A stretch of 10,947 nucleotides of DNA from Microcaldota archaeon (GTDB taxonomy: Archaea; Iainarchaeota; Iainarchaeia; JAADDC01). A program made the translations under genes and the position numbers. Numbering within the stretch: position 1 is the first letter of the stretch; every line of letters begins with the position of its first letter. Location of the stretch: NCBI GenBank assembly GCA_027043825.1, contig JALUER010000061.1, positions 1 through 10,947 of the forward strand, given 5' to 3'. This document shows, in pieces, positions 1-5,186 of the stretch. The notes under the pieces are model-generated. The model saw only the letters and a program-made list of their open reading frames with translations. It made no database searches and was not told the DNA's origin.

Positions 1-426
1 AGTTATGGGTGAATACTCCCTCCAACCAGGCTCCGCTATCACAGAGAGAAGCACCGACTCTCTCGTGACCGAGACCGCCCTCCGGGGGAAGAGGGACAGC
101 GTCTCCAGGAGGGTGTCCCGGGCGAAGCGGTAGTCTGGTTCCAGGTAGACTGCTTCTGTTTCTAAAGAGAAGGAAGGTGGTTCCCAGAGCTCCCCCCTTA
201 CCCCGTACTCTTCTATCACGGCCCTCACCTTCCTCTCGTCCGTGTCGAAGCCGAGGCCCCTCCTGTGCCTGAAGATGAGCCCGGGGAAGGCAAAGGGAGC
301 GGTGACGTCCCCTCCGAGAAACTCTGCAACCTCCTCCAGCAGTTCCTCGTCCACGAGGACCTCCTTGTTTAGATCTGAGAGGGGTACCTTGTACTTCTTT
401 ACTAGCCGGAGAACCTCTTCCCTCAT
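1..426 (-). CDS. Unrecognised protein, N-terminal 142 residues (runs off the window)
   Basis: An open frame starts at ATG 424-426 and stays open to position 1, so only the N-terminal 142 residues are visible. The start lies one base after the DUF655 stop codon (TGA-A-ATG), which suggests translational coupling and membership of the L21e-rpoF-DUF655 operon. The protein begins MREEVLRLVKKYKVPLSDL and is rich in charged residues. It has a predicted helical start, a Phe/Pro-rich patch near residues 46-53 and a basic HRRG stretch near residues 54-57. There is no signal peptide, membrane segment or S-adenosylmethionine-binding glycine loop. In several euryarchaea this slot holds the rRNA dimethyladenosine transferase KsgA, but this sequence does not look like KsgA. 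The function is unknown; a role in RNA or translation is only a guess from position. Codon use resembles the neighbours. Confidence 0.75.
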   Translation of the reverse strand, partial: MREEVLRLVKKYKVPLSDLNKEVLVDEELLEEVAEFLGGDVTAPFAFPGLIFRHRRGLGFDTDERKVRAVIEEYGVRGELWEPPSFSLETEAVYLEPDYRFARDTLLETLSLFPRRAVSVTRESVLLSVIAEPGWREYSPIT

Positions 427-427
427 T

Positions 428-973
428 TCAGACCCTCGGCGGCCGGACAAAGAGGTAGTACTTACAGCCTCCCTTTATCTCCTGGATGATCCTCTGGACG
501 ATCATGTCCACCGGGTCCCCCATGAGCTTGGTCCTCTTCTTCAGGTCCTCGAAGTCCTTGAAAGGCTCCTTTTCCCTTTCGTCGAGGATCTTTATGAGCT
601 GCTTCTTACCTATCCCCGGAATGAGCTCCAAGGAGTGGAGACGTATGGTGATGGGGCCGGCCCTGTTGAAGAAGTTCAGGAACCTGTCTTTTTGCTCCTC
701 CACGATCATCCGCACGGCCCTTGGCAGGTTGTCCTTGGCGAGGGACGTGAGCTGGTCGTAGTTTATCCTCCCCTTGATCACCGCTATCTTGTCCCTCTCC
801 CCCTTACCTATGTAGACCTTGTCAAGGAGAAGGATGTTTGCTCCGGGCTTCGGAACGGCCTCAAGAAGGGTAAAGTGAGAGGTACCCACTCCGTAGACTA
901 GGGGGGTTGCCCTCGGATCGTCGGGCTTGCCCAGTGGAAGGTAGTCTAATACGACCATGTAGTCCTCCTTCAT
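428..973 (-). CDS. DUF655 family protein (helix-hairpin-helix, probable RNA binding)
   Basis: This is a 181-residue member of the archaeal DUF655 family (PF04919). Family hallmarks are VVLDYLPLGKPDD near the start (residues 7-19), FTLLE with VYIGKG (34-59) as in an OB-like fold, a helix-hairpin-helix at about 113-131 (LELIPGIGKKQL), and YYLFVRPP at the C-terminus. The family is commonly encoded beside rpoF and rpl21e, and a nucleic-acid or ribosome-related role is inferred from this context and the HhH motif; no enzymatic activity is established. The start at 973 is chosen because EDYMVVLDYLP matches the N-terminal pattern of relatives. A strong GGAGG (964-968) sits 5 nt before a second in-frame ATG at 956-958, so translation could begin there and yield a product 5 residues shorter. 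The gene follows the rpoF stop by 11 bases. Confidence 0.9.
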   Translation of the reverse strand: MKEDYMVVLDYLPLGKPDDPRATPLVYGVGTSHFTLLEAVPKPGANILLLDKVYIGKGERDKIAVIKGRINYDQLTSLAKDNLPRAVRMIVEEQKDRFLNFFNRAGPITIRLHSLELIPGIGKKQLIKILDEREKEPFKDFEDLKKRTKLMGDPVDMIVQRIIQEIKGGCKYYLFVRPPRV

Positions 974-984
974 CTCTTCCCCCT

Positions 985-1296
985 CTAGCTACGGAGTACT
1001 TCCAAGATCTTCTCATAGAGGTCTTCACCCACCTTTTCCTTTGCCAGCACTGCGTGTAGCTCCATCGCGGTCTTCGGATACACGTTGACGATCTTTATGG
1101 CCAACTCCTCGTCGAGGCCCAGCTCCTTCAGCTCCTCGATCTTCTTCTTGGCCGTCTCCAAGTCTACCTTCTTCACCATCCTCACGTAGTCCAAGGAGGC
1201 CTTCTGCTCGAAGGTGGGCTGCTCTACCCCCTCGAGCAGCTTCTCGACCTCGTATATCGACACGGGCCTCTTCGAGATGATCTCCTTCCCTATCAT
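985..1296 (-). CDS. rpoF: DNA-directed RNA polymerase subunit Rpo4 (RpoF/Rpb4)
   Basis: This 103-residue protein matches archaeal Rpo4/RpoF (RNA polymerase Rpb4 family). In archaeal polymerase, Rpo4 pairs with Rpo7 (RpoE) to form the stalk, which helps promoter opening, processivity and RNA binding. Typical features are the N-terminal strand and helix (KRPVSIYEVEKLLE, residues 9-22) and the all-helical C-terminal HRDC-like half. That half contains an ELKELGLDEELAIKIVNVYPKT-type region (about 55-76) and ends LYEKILEVLRS. Length is normal for archaea. The start ATG overlaps the L21e stop by four bases (ATGA, 1293-1296), so the two are translationally coupled. The gene sits in the L21e-rpoF-DUF655 order often conserved in archaea, which strongly supports the call. 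Confidence 0.95.
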   Translation of the reverse strand: MIGKEIISKRPVSIYEVEKLLEGVEQPTFEQKASLDYVRMVKKVDLETAKKKIEELKELGLDEELAIKIVNVYPKTAMELHAVLAKEKVGEDLYEKILEVLRS

Positions 1297-1580
1297 TTCA
1301 ACCGCCTCAGGTGGATGGGCAAGGATATTATGATCTTCTCCTTTCCACCATCCCGCACCTTTACCAGGTAGGCGGATCCTTGCTTTCCTACCACCACCCC
1401 TACCCGTCCGTTGAAGCGGTGGTGGGGCCTGCCTTCCTGGATGGACGGATGGATGTCAATCACCACTCTCTGGCCCACCTGGAAGGTGGCCAGGTACCTC
1501 GTCACGGTGACAGGTGGAGTCGACCTCCACCTCCTTAGCTTGTGCCTGGACTTCCTCCTTGGGCCGTGGCTCTTCCTCAT
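1293..1580 (-). CDS. rpl21e: 50S ribosomal protein L21e
   Basis: The 95-residue product is ribosomal protein eL21, a large-subunit protein shared by archaea and eukaryotes and absent from bacteria. Visible hallmarks are the very basic N-terminus (MRKSHGPRRKSRHKLRR), the central KOW/SH3-like barrel with QVGQRVVIDIHPSIQEG (35-51), HHRFNGRVGVVVGKQGSAY (53-71) and the IIISLPIHLRRLK tail. Length is normal for the family. It is the first gene of the operon and has its own TATA box (1613-1620) about 36 bp before the ATG, implying a leader of roughly 10 nt that carries a weak AGGGATC Shine-Dalgarno-like sequence. It overlaps rpoF by 4 bases. Confidence 0.96.
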   Translation of the reverse strand: MRKSHGPRRKSRHKLRRWRSTPPVTVTRYLATFQVGQRVVIDIHPSIQEGRPHHRFNGRVGVVVGKQGSAYLVKVRDGGKEKIIISLPIHLRRLK

Positions 1581-1612
1581 GGTGATCCCTTAAAAGTTAG
1601 ATCGGGGAAGGA

Positions 1613-1620
1613 TATTTATA
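1613..1620 (-). promoter_or_regulatory. TATA box of the L21e-rpoF-DUF655 operon
   Basis: The minus strand reads TATAAATA here. A transcription start about 25 nt downstream would fall near 1590, leaving a leader of about 10 nt before the L21e ATG at 1580. The plus-strand reading, TATTTATA, is also AT-rich enough to serve as a TATA element for the divergent gene if that gene starts at its second ATG (1652). Identified by sequence and spacing only. Confidence 0.7.
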
Positions 1621-1627
1621 GGTTCCC

Positions 1628-2005
1628 ATGGGTTTCGGAATATCCTACGAGATGACCATTACCCTCTTCGTGGTCCTCTTTGGCCTACTCTTTATTGTAC
1701 TTGGTTATACAAACCTGGCCGTCCCCTTCATTCAGCTCACCTTCCTCTTCGGCATCGTGAACCTGATTATTGGTTGGATAAGAAAGGACTACGACCTCTT
1801 CTACACGGGCGTCCTCCTTATGATCATCCCCATCATCCTGGTGAGTGTTCTCCCCACCTTCGGGGTTCCCCAGAGCACCGCGGAGGCCGGCCTCTCCTAC
1901 GCTTTAGGCCCCATCATCGCCTTCCTCTACGAGCTGTATAAAATCCACCCAATCTTCTTCGTCCTCTTCATAACCATTCTTGCCTACGCCTTTGCAAGAA
2001 AATAA
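1628..2005 (+). CDS. Small hydrophobic multi-pass membrane protein, function unknown
   Basis: The 125-residue product is almost entirely hydrophobic. It has four or five likely membrane segments, at roughly residues 9-27, 31-50, 57-76, 88-103 and 107-122, linked by short polar turns (IRKDYD near 51-56, PQSTAEAG near 81-88) and ending in a basic FARK tail. I recognise no family motif. It is transcribed divergently from the L21e operon. Two starts are possible. ATG 1628 could be served by an AT-rich TTAAAAG at 1591-1597. ATG 1652 (residue 9) lies about 35 bp after the TATTTATA at 1613-1620 and would leave only the first membrane segment at the N-terminus. Neither has a good Shine-Dalgarno site. 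A hairpin follows the stop codon. A role in transport or membrane organisation cannot be deduced. Confidence 0.7.
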   Translation: MGFGISYEMTITLFVVLFGLLFIVLGYTNLAVPFIQLTFLFGIVNLIIGWIRKDYDLFYTGVLLMIIPIILVSVLPTFGVPQSTAEAGLSYALGPIIAFLYELYKIHPIFFVLFITILAYAFARK

Positions 2006-2011
2006 AAAATT

Positions 2012-2035
2012 GGTGAGAGGGCCAACCCCCTCACC
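2012..2035 (+). other. Hairpin after the small membrane protein gene
   Basis: GGTGAGAGGG (2012-2021) can pair with CCCCCTCACC (2026-2035) over a CCAA loop: nine pairs with one A-C mismatch. It starts 6 bases after the stop codon of the upstream gene. No T-run follows it, so an intrinsic terminator is only a possibility; a 3'-end stabilising or processing structure is equally plausible. Confidence 0.4.
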
Positions 2036-2060
2036 GTTGGGGCTTCTATATTAACAGGGA

Positions 2061-2074
2061 GGAGGAATTTAAAT
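2061..2074 (+). promoter_or_regulatory. BRE/TATA promoter for the anchored surface protein
   Basis: The purine-rich GGAGGA followed by ATTTAAAT (2067-2074) fits an archaeal BRE plus TATA element. The TATA centre is about 24 bp before the GTG at 2095, so the transcript would be leaderless or nearly so. This fits the absence of a Shine-Dalgarno site in front of that start. Confidence 0.6.
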
Positions 2075-2094
2075 CTTGGCTTCCTTTTCATCCT

Positions 2095-2460
2095 GTGAGG
2101 GTTCCCCGCATCGTGTGGATCGTTGCCCTACTTGTCCTCCTCTACGCCGGAAAGGATCTTTTCCTTGGTCTACCCAAGACGGGACTCTCCGTCCTTCCCC
2201 CGATCCACGAGAAGGACATAAAGTTCAACCTCGTGTCGGCGGAGTGGGTAGAAGGGCGAGTGATAGCAACAATAAGGAACCTTGGGGAGCCCTTTTCTCC
2301 GACGGAGCTCTCCTTCTACACCGAGAAGGGGGCGTGCATCCTTGAGGAATACCCATCCACCGAGTGCAACACCTTCAACGTCGCCCTTCGCTGCCCTGAG
2401 GGGAGCACACTTCTGACTGTTAAAGGAGGGAGTGTCGTCATCTCCCGGCGCATCACCTGA
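2095..2460 (+). CDS. Membrane-anchored exported protein with a pilin-like beta domain
   Basis: The 121-residue protein has one N-terminal hydrophobic segment after a basic start (about residues 5-18, IVWIVALLVLLYAG), acting as a signal anchor or uncleaved signal peptide. A small beta-rich domain outside the membrane follows. There is no class III prepilin site. The domain region with VSAEW, V-I-A-T-IRNLGE (about 47-65) closely parallels VSAPT, V-T-A-Y-IRNVGD in the first pilin downstream, so I infer a shared immunoglobulin-like fold. Three cysteines (GACIL, TECNT, LRCPE) leave one unpaired if a disulfide forms. The gene starts with GTG, appears leaderless (TATA at 2067-2074), and its stop codon abuts the first pilin cassette. 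It may be a pilus-associated or anchoring protein; that is inference from context, and no named family is recognised. Confidence 0.75.
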   Translation: MRVPRIVWIVALLVLLYAGKDLFLGLPKTGLSVLPPIHEKDIKFNLVSAEWVEGRVIATIRNLGEPFSPTELSFYTEKGACILEEYPSTECNTFNVALRCPEGSTLLTVKGGSVVISRRIT

Positions 2461-2467
2461 CCCACAA

Positions 2468-2479
2468 CCTTTTTATTTT
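2468..2479 (+). promoter_or_regulatory. Promoter of pilin gene 1
   Basis: The T-rich TATA-like element CCTTTTTATTTT lies about 35 bp before the ATG at 2509, predicting a start of transcription near 2499 and a leader of about 10 nt. The same element is present in the second repeat copy. The T-runs could also help end transcription of the upstream gene. Confidence 0.55.
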
Positions 2480-2499
2480 TCCTTTTCCTTCTCCCACCG

Positions 2500-2505
2500 G
2501 GTGAT
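2500..2505 (+). promoter_or_regulatory. Shine-Dalgarno site of pilin gene 1
   Basis: GGTGAT, the downstream half of the archaeal consensus that pairs with the 16S rRNA 3' end, sits 3 nt before ATG 2509. It fixes the start codon and lies at the very beginning of the predicted short leader. Confidence 0.7.
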
Positions 2506-2508
2506 AAC

Positions 2509-2934
2509 ATGCGAGGAGTAAGCCCCATCGTATCAACAATCCTGATGGTGGCCATCGCCATCGCCGCCGCCGTGGTGGTCTACTACATCACCATGGACGT
2601 CATTACCAAGCAGGGAACCCAGCTGGAGCAGCAAACGTCTGCAGGCCAGGACCAGATCGTCATAGAGGAAGTATCTGCTCCTACCGGTGGCACTGTGACG
2701 GCGTACATCAGAAACGTAGGTGACTCTGATGTGACGGTCTCCGCCGCCTATATCTACAACGAGGACGGCACTACGCTTGTTGACCAGAACACATCACTGA
2801 ACGTTACCATAGCGGCTGGTCAAGTGAGCTCTGTTGATACAGGAATCAGCACGCCTACAACCAGTGGAACCTACGTTCTCAAGGTAGTCACGACGAACGG
2901 AGGCATAGCTACCAAGACATTCAAGGTGGGCTGA
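2509..2934 (+). CDS. Type IV pilin (archaeal class III signal peptide), copy 1
   Basis: The 141-residue prepilin begins MRG followed by VSPIVSTILMVAIAIAAAVV, the archaeal type IV pilin N-terminus (Pilin_N-like). Arg at -2 and Gly at -1 fit cleavage by the prepilin peptidase (PibD/FlaK class) after Gly3. The hydrophobic helix (about 4-27) would form the filament core or hold the subunit in the membrane before assembly. After a polar linker (KQGTQLEQQ, 34-42) comes a Thr/Val/Gly-rich beta domain with no cysteine, containing YIRNVGDSDVTV (about 66-77) and ending KVVTTNGG...KTFKVG. Codons in the tail are more varied and AT-ending than in the housekeeping genes. Its first 42 residues are identical to those of the next gene. 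No assembly ATPase, membrane platform or peptidase gene is in the window, so these must lie elsewhere. Confidence 0.9.
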   Translation: MRGVSPIVSTILMVAIAIAAAVVVYYITMDVITKQGTQLEQQTSAGQDQIVIEEVSAPTGGTVTAYIRNVGDSDVTVSAAYIYNEDGTTLVDQNTSLNVTIAAGQVSSVDTGISTPTTSGTYVLKVVTTNGGIATKTFKVG

Positions 2935-2942
2935 ACCCACAA

Positions 2943-2954
2943 CCTTTTTATTTT
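2943..2954 (+). promoter_or_regulatory. Promoter of pilin gene 2
   Basis: This is the same T-rich TATA-like element as upstream of pilin 1, at the same distance from its ATG (2984). Each pilin therefore has its own copy of the control region, allowing separate transcripts in equal amounts unless 3' sequences differ. Confidence 0.55.
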
Positions 2955-2974
2955 TCCTTTTCCTTCTCCCACCG

Positions 2975-2980
2975 GGTGAT
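2975..2980 (+). promoter_or_regulatory. Shine-Dalgarno site of pilin gene 2
   Basis: GGTGAT lies 3 nt before ATG 2984 and is identical in sequence and spacing to the site before pilin 1. Confidence 0.7.
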
Positions 2981-2983
2981 AAC

Positions 2984-3481
2984 ATGCGAGGAGTAAGCCC
3001 CATCGTATCAACAATCCTGATGGTGGCCATCGCCATCGCCGCCGCCGTGGTGGTCTACTACATCACCATGGACGTCATTACCAAGCAGGGAACCCAGCTG
3101 GAGCAGCAAAGCCAAGTAGGAACCGCGAGCATCCGTATAGAAGCTGCTAATCTTAACGTGAGCAGTACGGACAGCAACACGGAACTTAACCTTGCTGCGG
3201 GTGAATCCTTTACGATCTACTACACGATCCTCAACGGCAACAGTAATAACATAGCAGACTACGTCAATAATGCCAGTGAAATATCCGTTTACATCTACGA
3301 CAGCGGCGAGAACCTTCTCTGCCAGGTCCCTGGAACCAACTTTAACACGGCAACCGCTGGACAGTTAGCACTGTCTAACAGTGTCACTAACTGTGGTCCT
3401 ATAGACGAGGGTAAGTACTATTACGTTAAGGTAACCGCCGGATCTATGGTTTCCAACCTCTACAAGGTAAAGGCCCAGTGA
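2984..3481 (+). CDS. Type IV pilin (archaeal class III signal peptide), copy 2
   Basis: The 165-residue prepilin shares residues 1-42 exactly with pilin 1: MRG cleavage site, hydrophobic helix and polar linker. It then carries a different, longer tail. The tail is rich in Asn, Ser and Thr (for example NLNVSSTDSNTELN, about 53-66), offering several N-X-S/T sequons for possible S-layer-type glycosylation. It contains two cysteines (NLLCQ and TNCGP) that could form a disulfide. The C-terminal pattern, G-K-Y-Y-Y-V-K-V then a Lys-Val end, echoes the G-T-Y-V-L-K-V of pilin 1, so the two tails probably keep one fold despite low identity. It may be an alternative or minor subunit of the same filament. 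The T-rich stretch after the stop doubles as the promoter of the next gene. Confidence 0.9.
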   Translation: MRGVSPIVSTILMVAIAIAAAVVVYYITMDVITKQGTQLEQQSQVGTASIRIEAANLNVSSTDSNTELNLAAGESFTIYYTILNGNSNNIADYVNNASEISVYIYDSGENLLCQVPGTNFNTATAGQLALSNSVTNCGPIDEGKYYYVKVTAGSMVSNLYKVKAQ

Positions 3482-3513
3482 CCACCAGGAAGTTACAACC
3501 TCTCCCCTTACCC

Positions 3514-3524
3514 TTTTTATATTT
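3514..3524 (+). promoter_or_regulatory. TATA box for the 2-oxoacid oxidoreductase genes
   Basis: TTTTTATATTT lies between the second pilin and the oxidoreductase alpha gene. Its centre is about 24 bp before GTG 3543 but only about 15 bp before TTG 3534. Given the spacing seen at other leaderless genes in this window, it favours GTG 3543 as the true start. Confidence 0.65.
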
Positions 3525-3542
3525 CGGCGTTCTTTGAGGGAC

Positions 3543-5186
3543 GTGAGGCGGAGCGTTCTCATCGGTGGGCAAGCCGGCCAGGGTGTGGCAAAGGCGGCGG
3601 AGGTTTTGGGGAAGATCCTCGTACGGCTCGGTTATTACGTCTTCAACTACAGGGACTACCCGTCCCTCATCCGGGGCGGTCACAACTTCAATGTGGTCAC
3701 CTTCTCCCGCCAGCGGGTCTTCTCACACGACGAGAGAAACTATGAAGTCATAGTTGCCCTCGACCAGCGCACCGTGGAGACCCACCGGGACGAAGCCTCC
3801 GACAAGACCGCCTTCATCGTCCCGTCCAGCGTCAAGGCTCCCAATACTATGTCTATCGATGTGGCCTCCGCTTTCAAGCAGGGCATCCCTCCCATCGCCA
3901 TGAACGTAATCCTTCTTGGTGCCCTCGCCCGCTACTTAGGCGTCCCCAAGCAGGTGGCTAAATCGGTGGTGAAGAGGGAGCTAAAGGGCGACTTCAACCT
4001 CAAGGCCTTCGAGTACGGCTACGAGAACGGGGAGAACGGAAAAAGAAAGGTCGGTAAAGTACCGAAGAAGGGCCTCTACTTCCTCACGGGCAACGAGGCC
4101 ATAGGGCTCGGTGCCATAGCCTCGGGCATCGACATGTACATCGCTTACCCCATGACGCCGGCCACTCCCGTCCTCCACTTCCTGGCGGCCCACAAGGATA
4201 AGTACAACTACACCGTCCTCCAGATGGAAAACGAGATCGCTGTCATAAATGCAGCCCTTGGCGCCTCCTACGCCGGTGCCATGACCATGGTGGGCACGTC
4301 GGGCGGGGGCTTTGCCCTCATGGCGGAGGCCATGTCCCTCCAGGGTATGAGCGAAGTCCCCCTCGTCGTATACCTCGCCCAGCGAACCGGTCCCTCCACG
4401 GGCGTACCCACCTACACCGCCCAGGCCGACCTCCTCTTCGCCCTCCACGTGGGTCACGGCGAGTTCCCGAGGGTGGTGGTGGCGCCCGGTGACCCGGCCG
4501 AAGCCTTCAGGTACACCATAGAGGCGTTTTACTTAGCATACCGCTACCGGGTCCTCTCGATTATCCTGGGTGACAAGCACCTCGGCGAGTCCCACTTCAC
4601 TATGGAAGAAGGTGAGTTCACCCCCACCGTGAAGCCCGAGCGCTTCCTCGTCTTCCCAGAGGGAGATTACAAGAGCTACGAGATAACAGACGACGGGGTT
4701 TCTCCGCGAAGTGTCCCCGGAGCGATATCCTCTCCCGTCCGGGCCACCTCCTACGAACACGACGAGTACGGCATAACCACGGAAGAACCGGAGATGATCA
4801 CCAAGATGATGGAGAAGAGGCTCAGGAAGGCTGACACGTTGGAAGAGGCGGTTCTTGAGCTGGAGCCCCTCACCGTTTACGGCGACCCCGCTGCGGAAAG
4901 GGTCATCGTCAGCTGGGGCTCCACCAAGGGCGCCATACTCGACGCATTAGCTAAGCTACCCGACTGGAAGTTCGTCAAGATCAACTACCTCAAGCCCTTC
5001 CCCAGATCTCTCTTCCTGAACGAGGTGGAGGAAGCCAAGCGGGTCGTCATTGTGGAGACCTCCTCCACCGGCCAGATAGGGAAGGTCATCTCCATGGAGA
5101 CAGGCTTCATCACCGAAGATAAGGTTCTCCGGTATGATGCCCGGCCCTTTACCCCCGAATACATCCTCAGGAGGCTGAGATGGTGA
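3543..5186 (+). CDS. korA: 2-oxoacid:ferredoxin oxidoreductase, fused gamma-alpha subunit
   Basis: This 547-residue protein is the fused gamma-alpha chain of a two-subunit 2-oxoacid:ferredoxin oxidoreductase, which oxidatively decarboxylates a 2-oxoacid to acyl-CoA and reduces ferredoxin. Numbering here counts from the alternative TTG 3534. The gamma domain (1 to about 180) has GGQAGQG (11-17) and YPSLIRGGHNF (42-52). The alpha pyrimidine-binding domain (about 185-360) has a YPMTP variant of the YPITP motif (205-209), the conserved Glu in MENE (231-234), and GPSTGVPT with QADLLFALHVGHGEFPR (286-313). The C-terminal CoA-type domain runs from about 450 to 550. GTG 3543 is preferred over TTG 3534 because of TATA spacing. 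The motifs resemble 2-oxoglutarate/2-oxoacid enzymes more than pyruvate enzymes, but the exact substrate is not settled. It overlaps the beta gene by 7 bases, and no ferredoxin-like delta subunit is nearby. Confidence 0.9.
   Translation: MRRSVLIGGQAGQGVAKAAEVLGKILVRLGYYVFNYRDYPSLIRGGHNFNVVTFSRQRVFSHDERNYEVIVALDQRTVETHRDEASDKTAFIVPSSVKAPNTMSIDVASAFKQGIPPIAMNVILLGALARYLGVPKQVAKSVVKRELKGDFNLKAFEYGYENGENGKRKVGKVPKKGLYFLTGNEAIGLGAIASGIDMYIAYPMTPATPVLHFLAAHKDKYNYTVLQMENEIAVINAALGASYAGAMTMVGTSGGGFALMAEAMSLQGMSEVPLVVYLAQRTGPSTGVPTYTAQADLLFALHVGHGEFPRVVVAPGDPAEAFRYTIEAFYLAYRYRVLSIILGDKHLGESHFTMEEGEFTPTVKPERFLVFPEGDYKSYEITDDGVSPRSVPGAISSPVRATSYEHDEYGITTEEPEMITKMMEKRLRKADTLEEAVLELEPLTVYGDPAAERVIVSWGSTKGAILDALAKLPDWKFVKINYLKPFPRSLFLNEVEEAKRVVIVETSSTGQIGKVISMETGFITEDKVLRYDARPFTPEYILRRLRW
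5169..5174 (+). promoter_or_regulatory. Shine-Dalgarno site of the beta subunit gene
   Basis: AGGAGG within the last codons of the alpha gene lies 5 nt before ATG 5180. It confirms the start of the beta gene and the 7-base overlap. Confidence 0.75.

Larger units (their letters stand above)
2460..2635 (+). repeat. 176-bp direct repeat, copy 1 (promoter plus pilin N-terminus)
   Basis: By direct reading this block is identical base for base to 2935-3110, at an offset of 475 bp. It begins at the last base of the preceding stop codon and contains the TATA region, Shine-Dalgarno site, start codon and first 42 codons of the pilin. Identity ends abruptly just after the CAGCAAA at the end of the conserved N-terminal helix. 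Even non-coding and synonymous positions are unchanged. Confidence 0.97.
2935..3110 (+). repeat. 176-bp direct repeat, copy 2 (promoter plus pilin N-terminus)
   Basis: This is the exact copy of 2460-2635. It starts at the base after the stop codon of pilin 1, so the two pilin units are joined without any other intergenic DNA. Downstream of 3110 the two genes no longer align at the DNA level. Confidence 0.97.

Noticed and set aside
242..901. A 219-codon plus-strand open frame opposite DUF655 and the partial gene
   Set aside because: Both minus-strand genes fit the operon and DUF655 has conserved motifs; the plus frame is Ser/Arg/Leu-rich noise.
2316..3036. Two minus-strand frames (2316-2561 and 2794-3036) that begin with the same protein sequence
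   Set aside because: The shared start simply reflects the 176-bp direct repeat read backwards; they are antisense to the pilins and their promoters.
2460..3110. Insertion-sequence or CRISPR explanation for the direct repeats
   Set aside because: Only two copies occur, they contain coding sequence in frame with a pilin signal, and no transposase, inverted ends or spacers are present.
2509..3481. Archaellins (archaeal flagellins) instead of pilins
   Set aside because: The N-terminus lacks the typical archaellin pattern and no archaellum genes (FlaB/ArlB neighbours, ArlCDE-like, ArlHIJ) are adjacent; the SPIVSTILMVAIAI pattern fits archaeal type IV pilins better.
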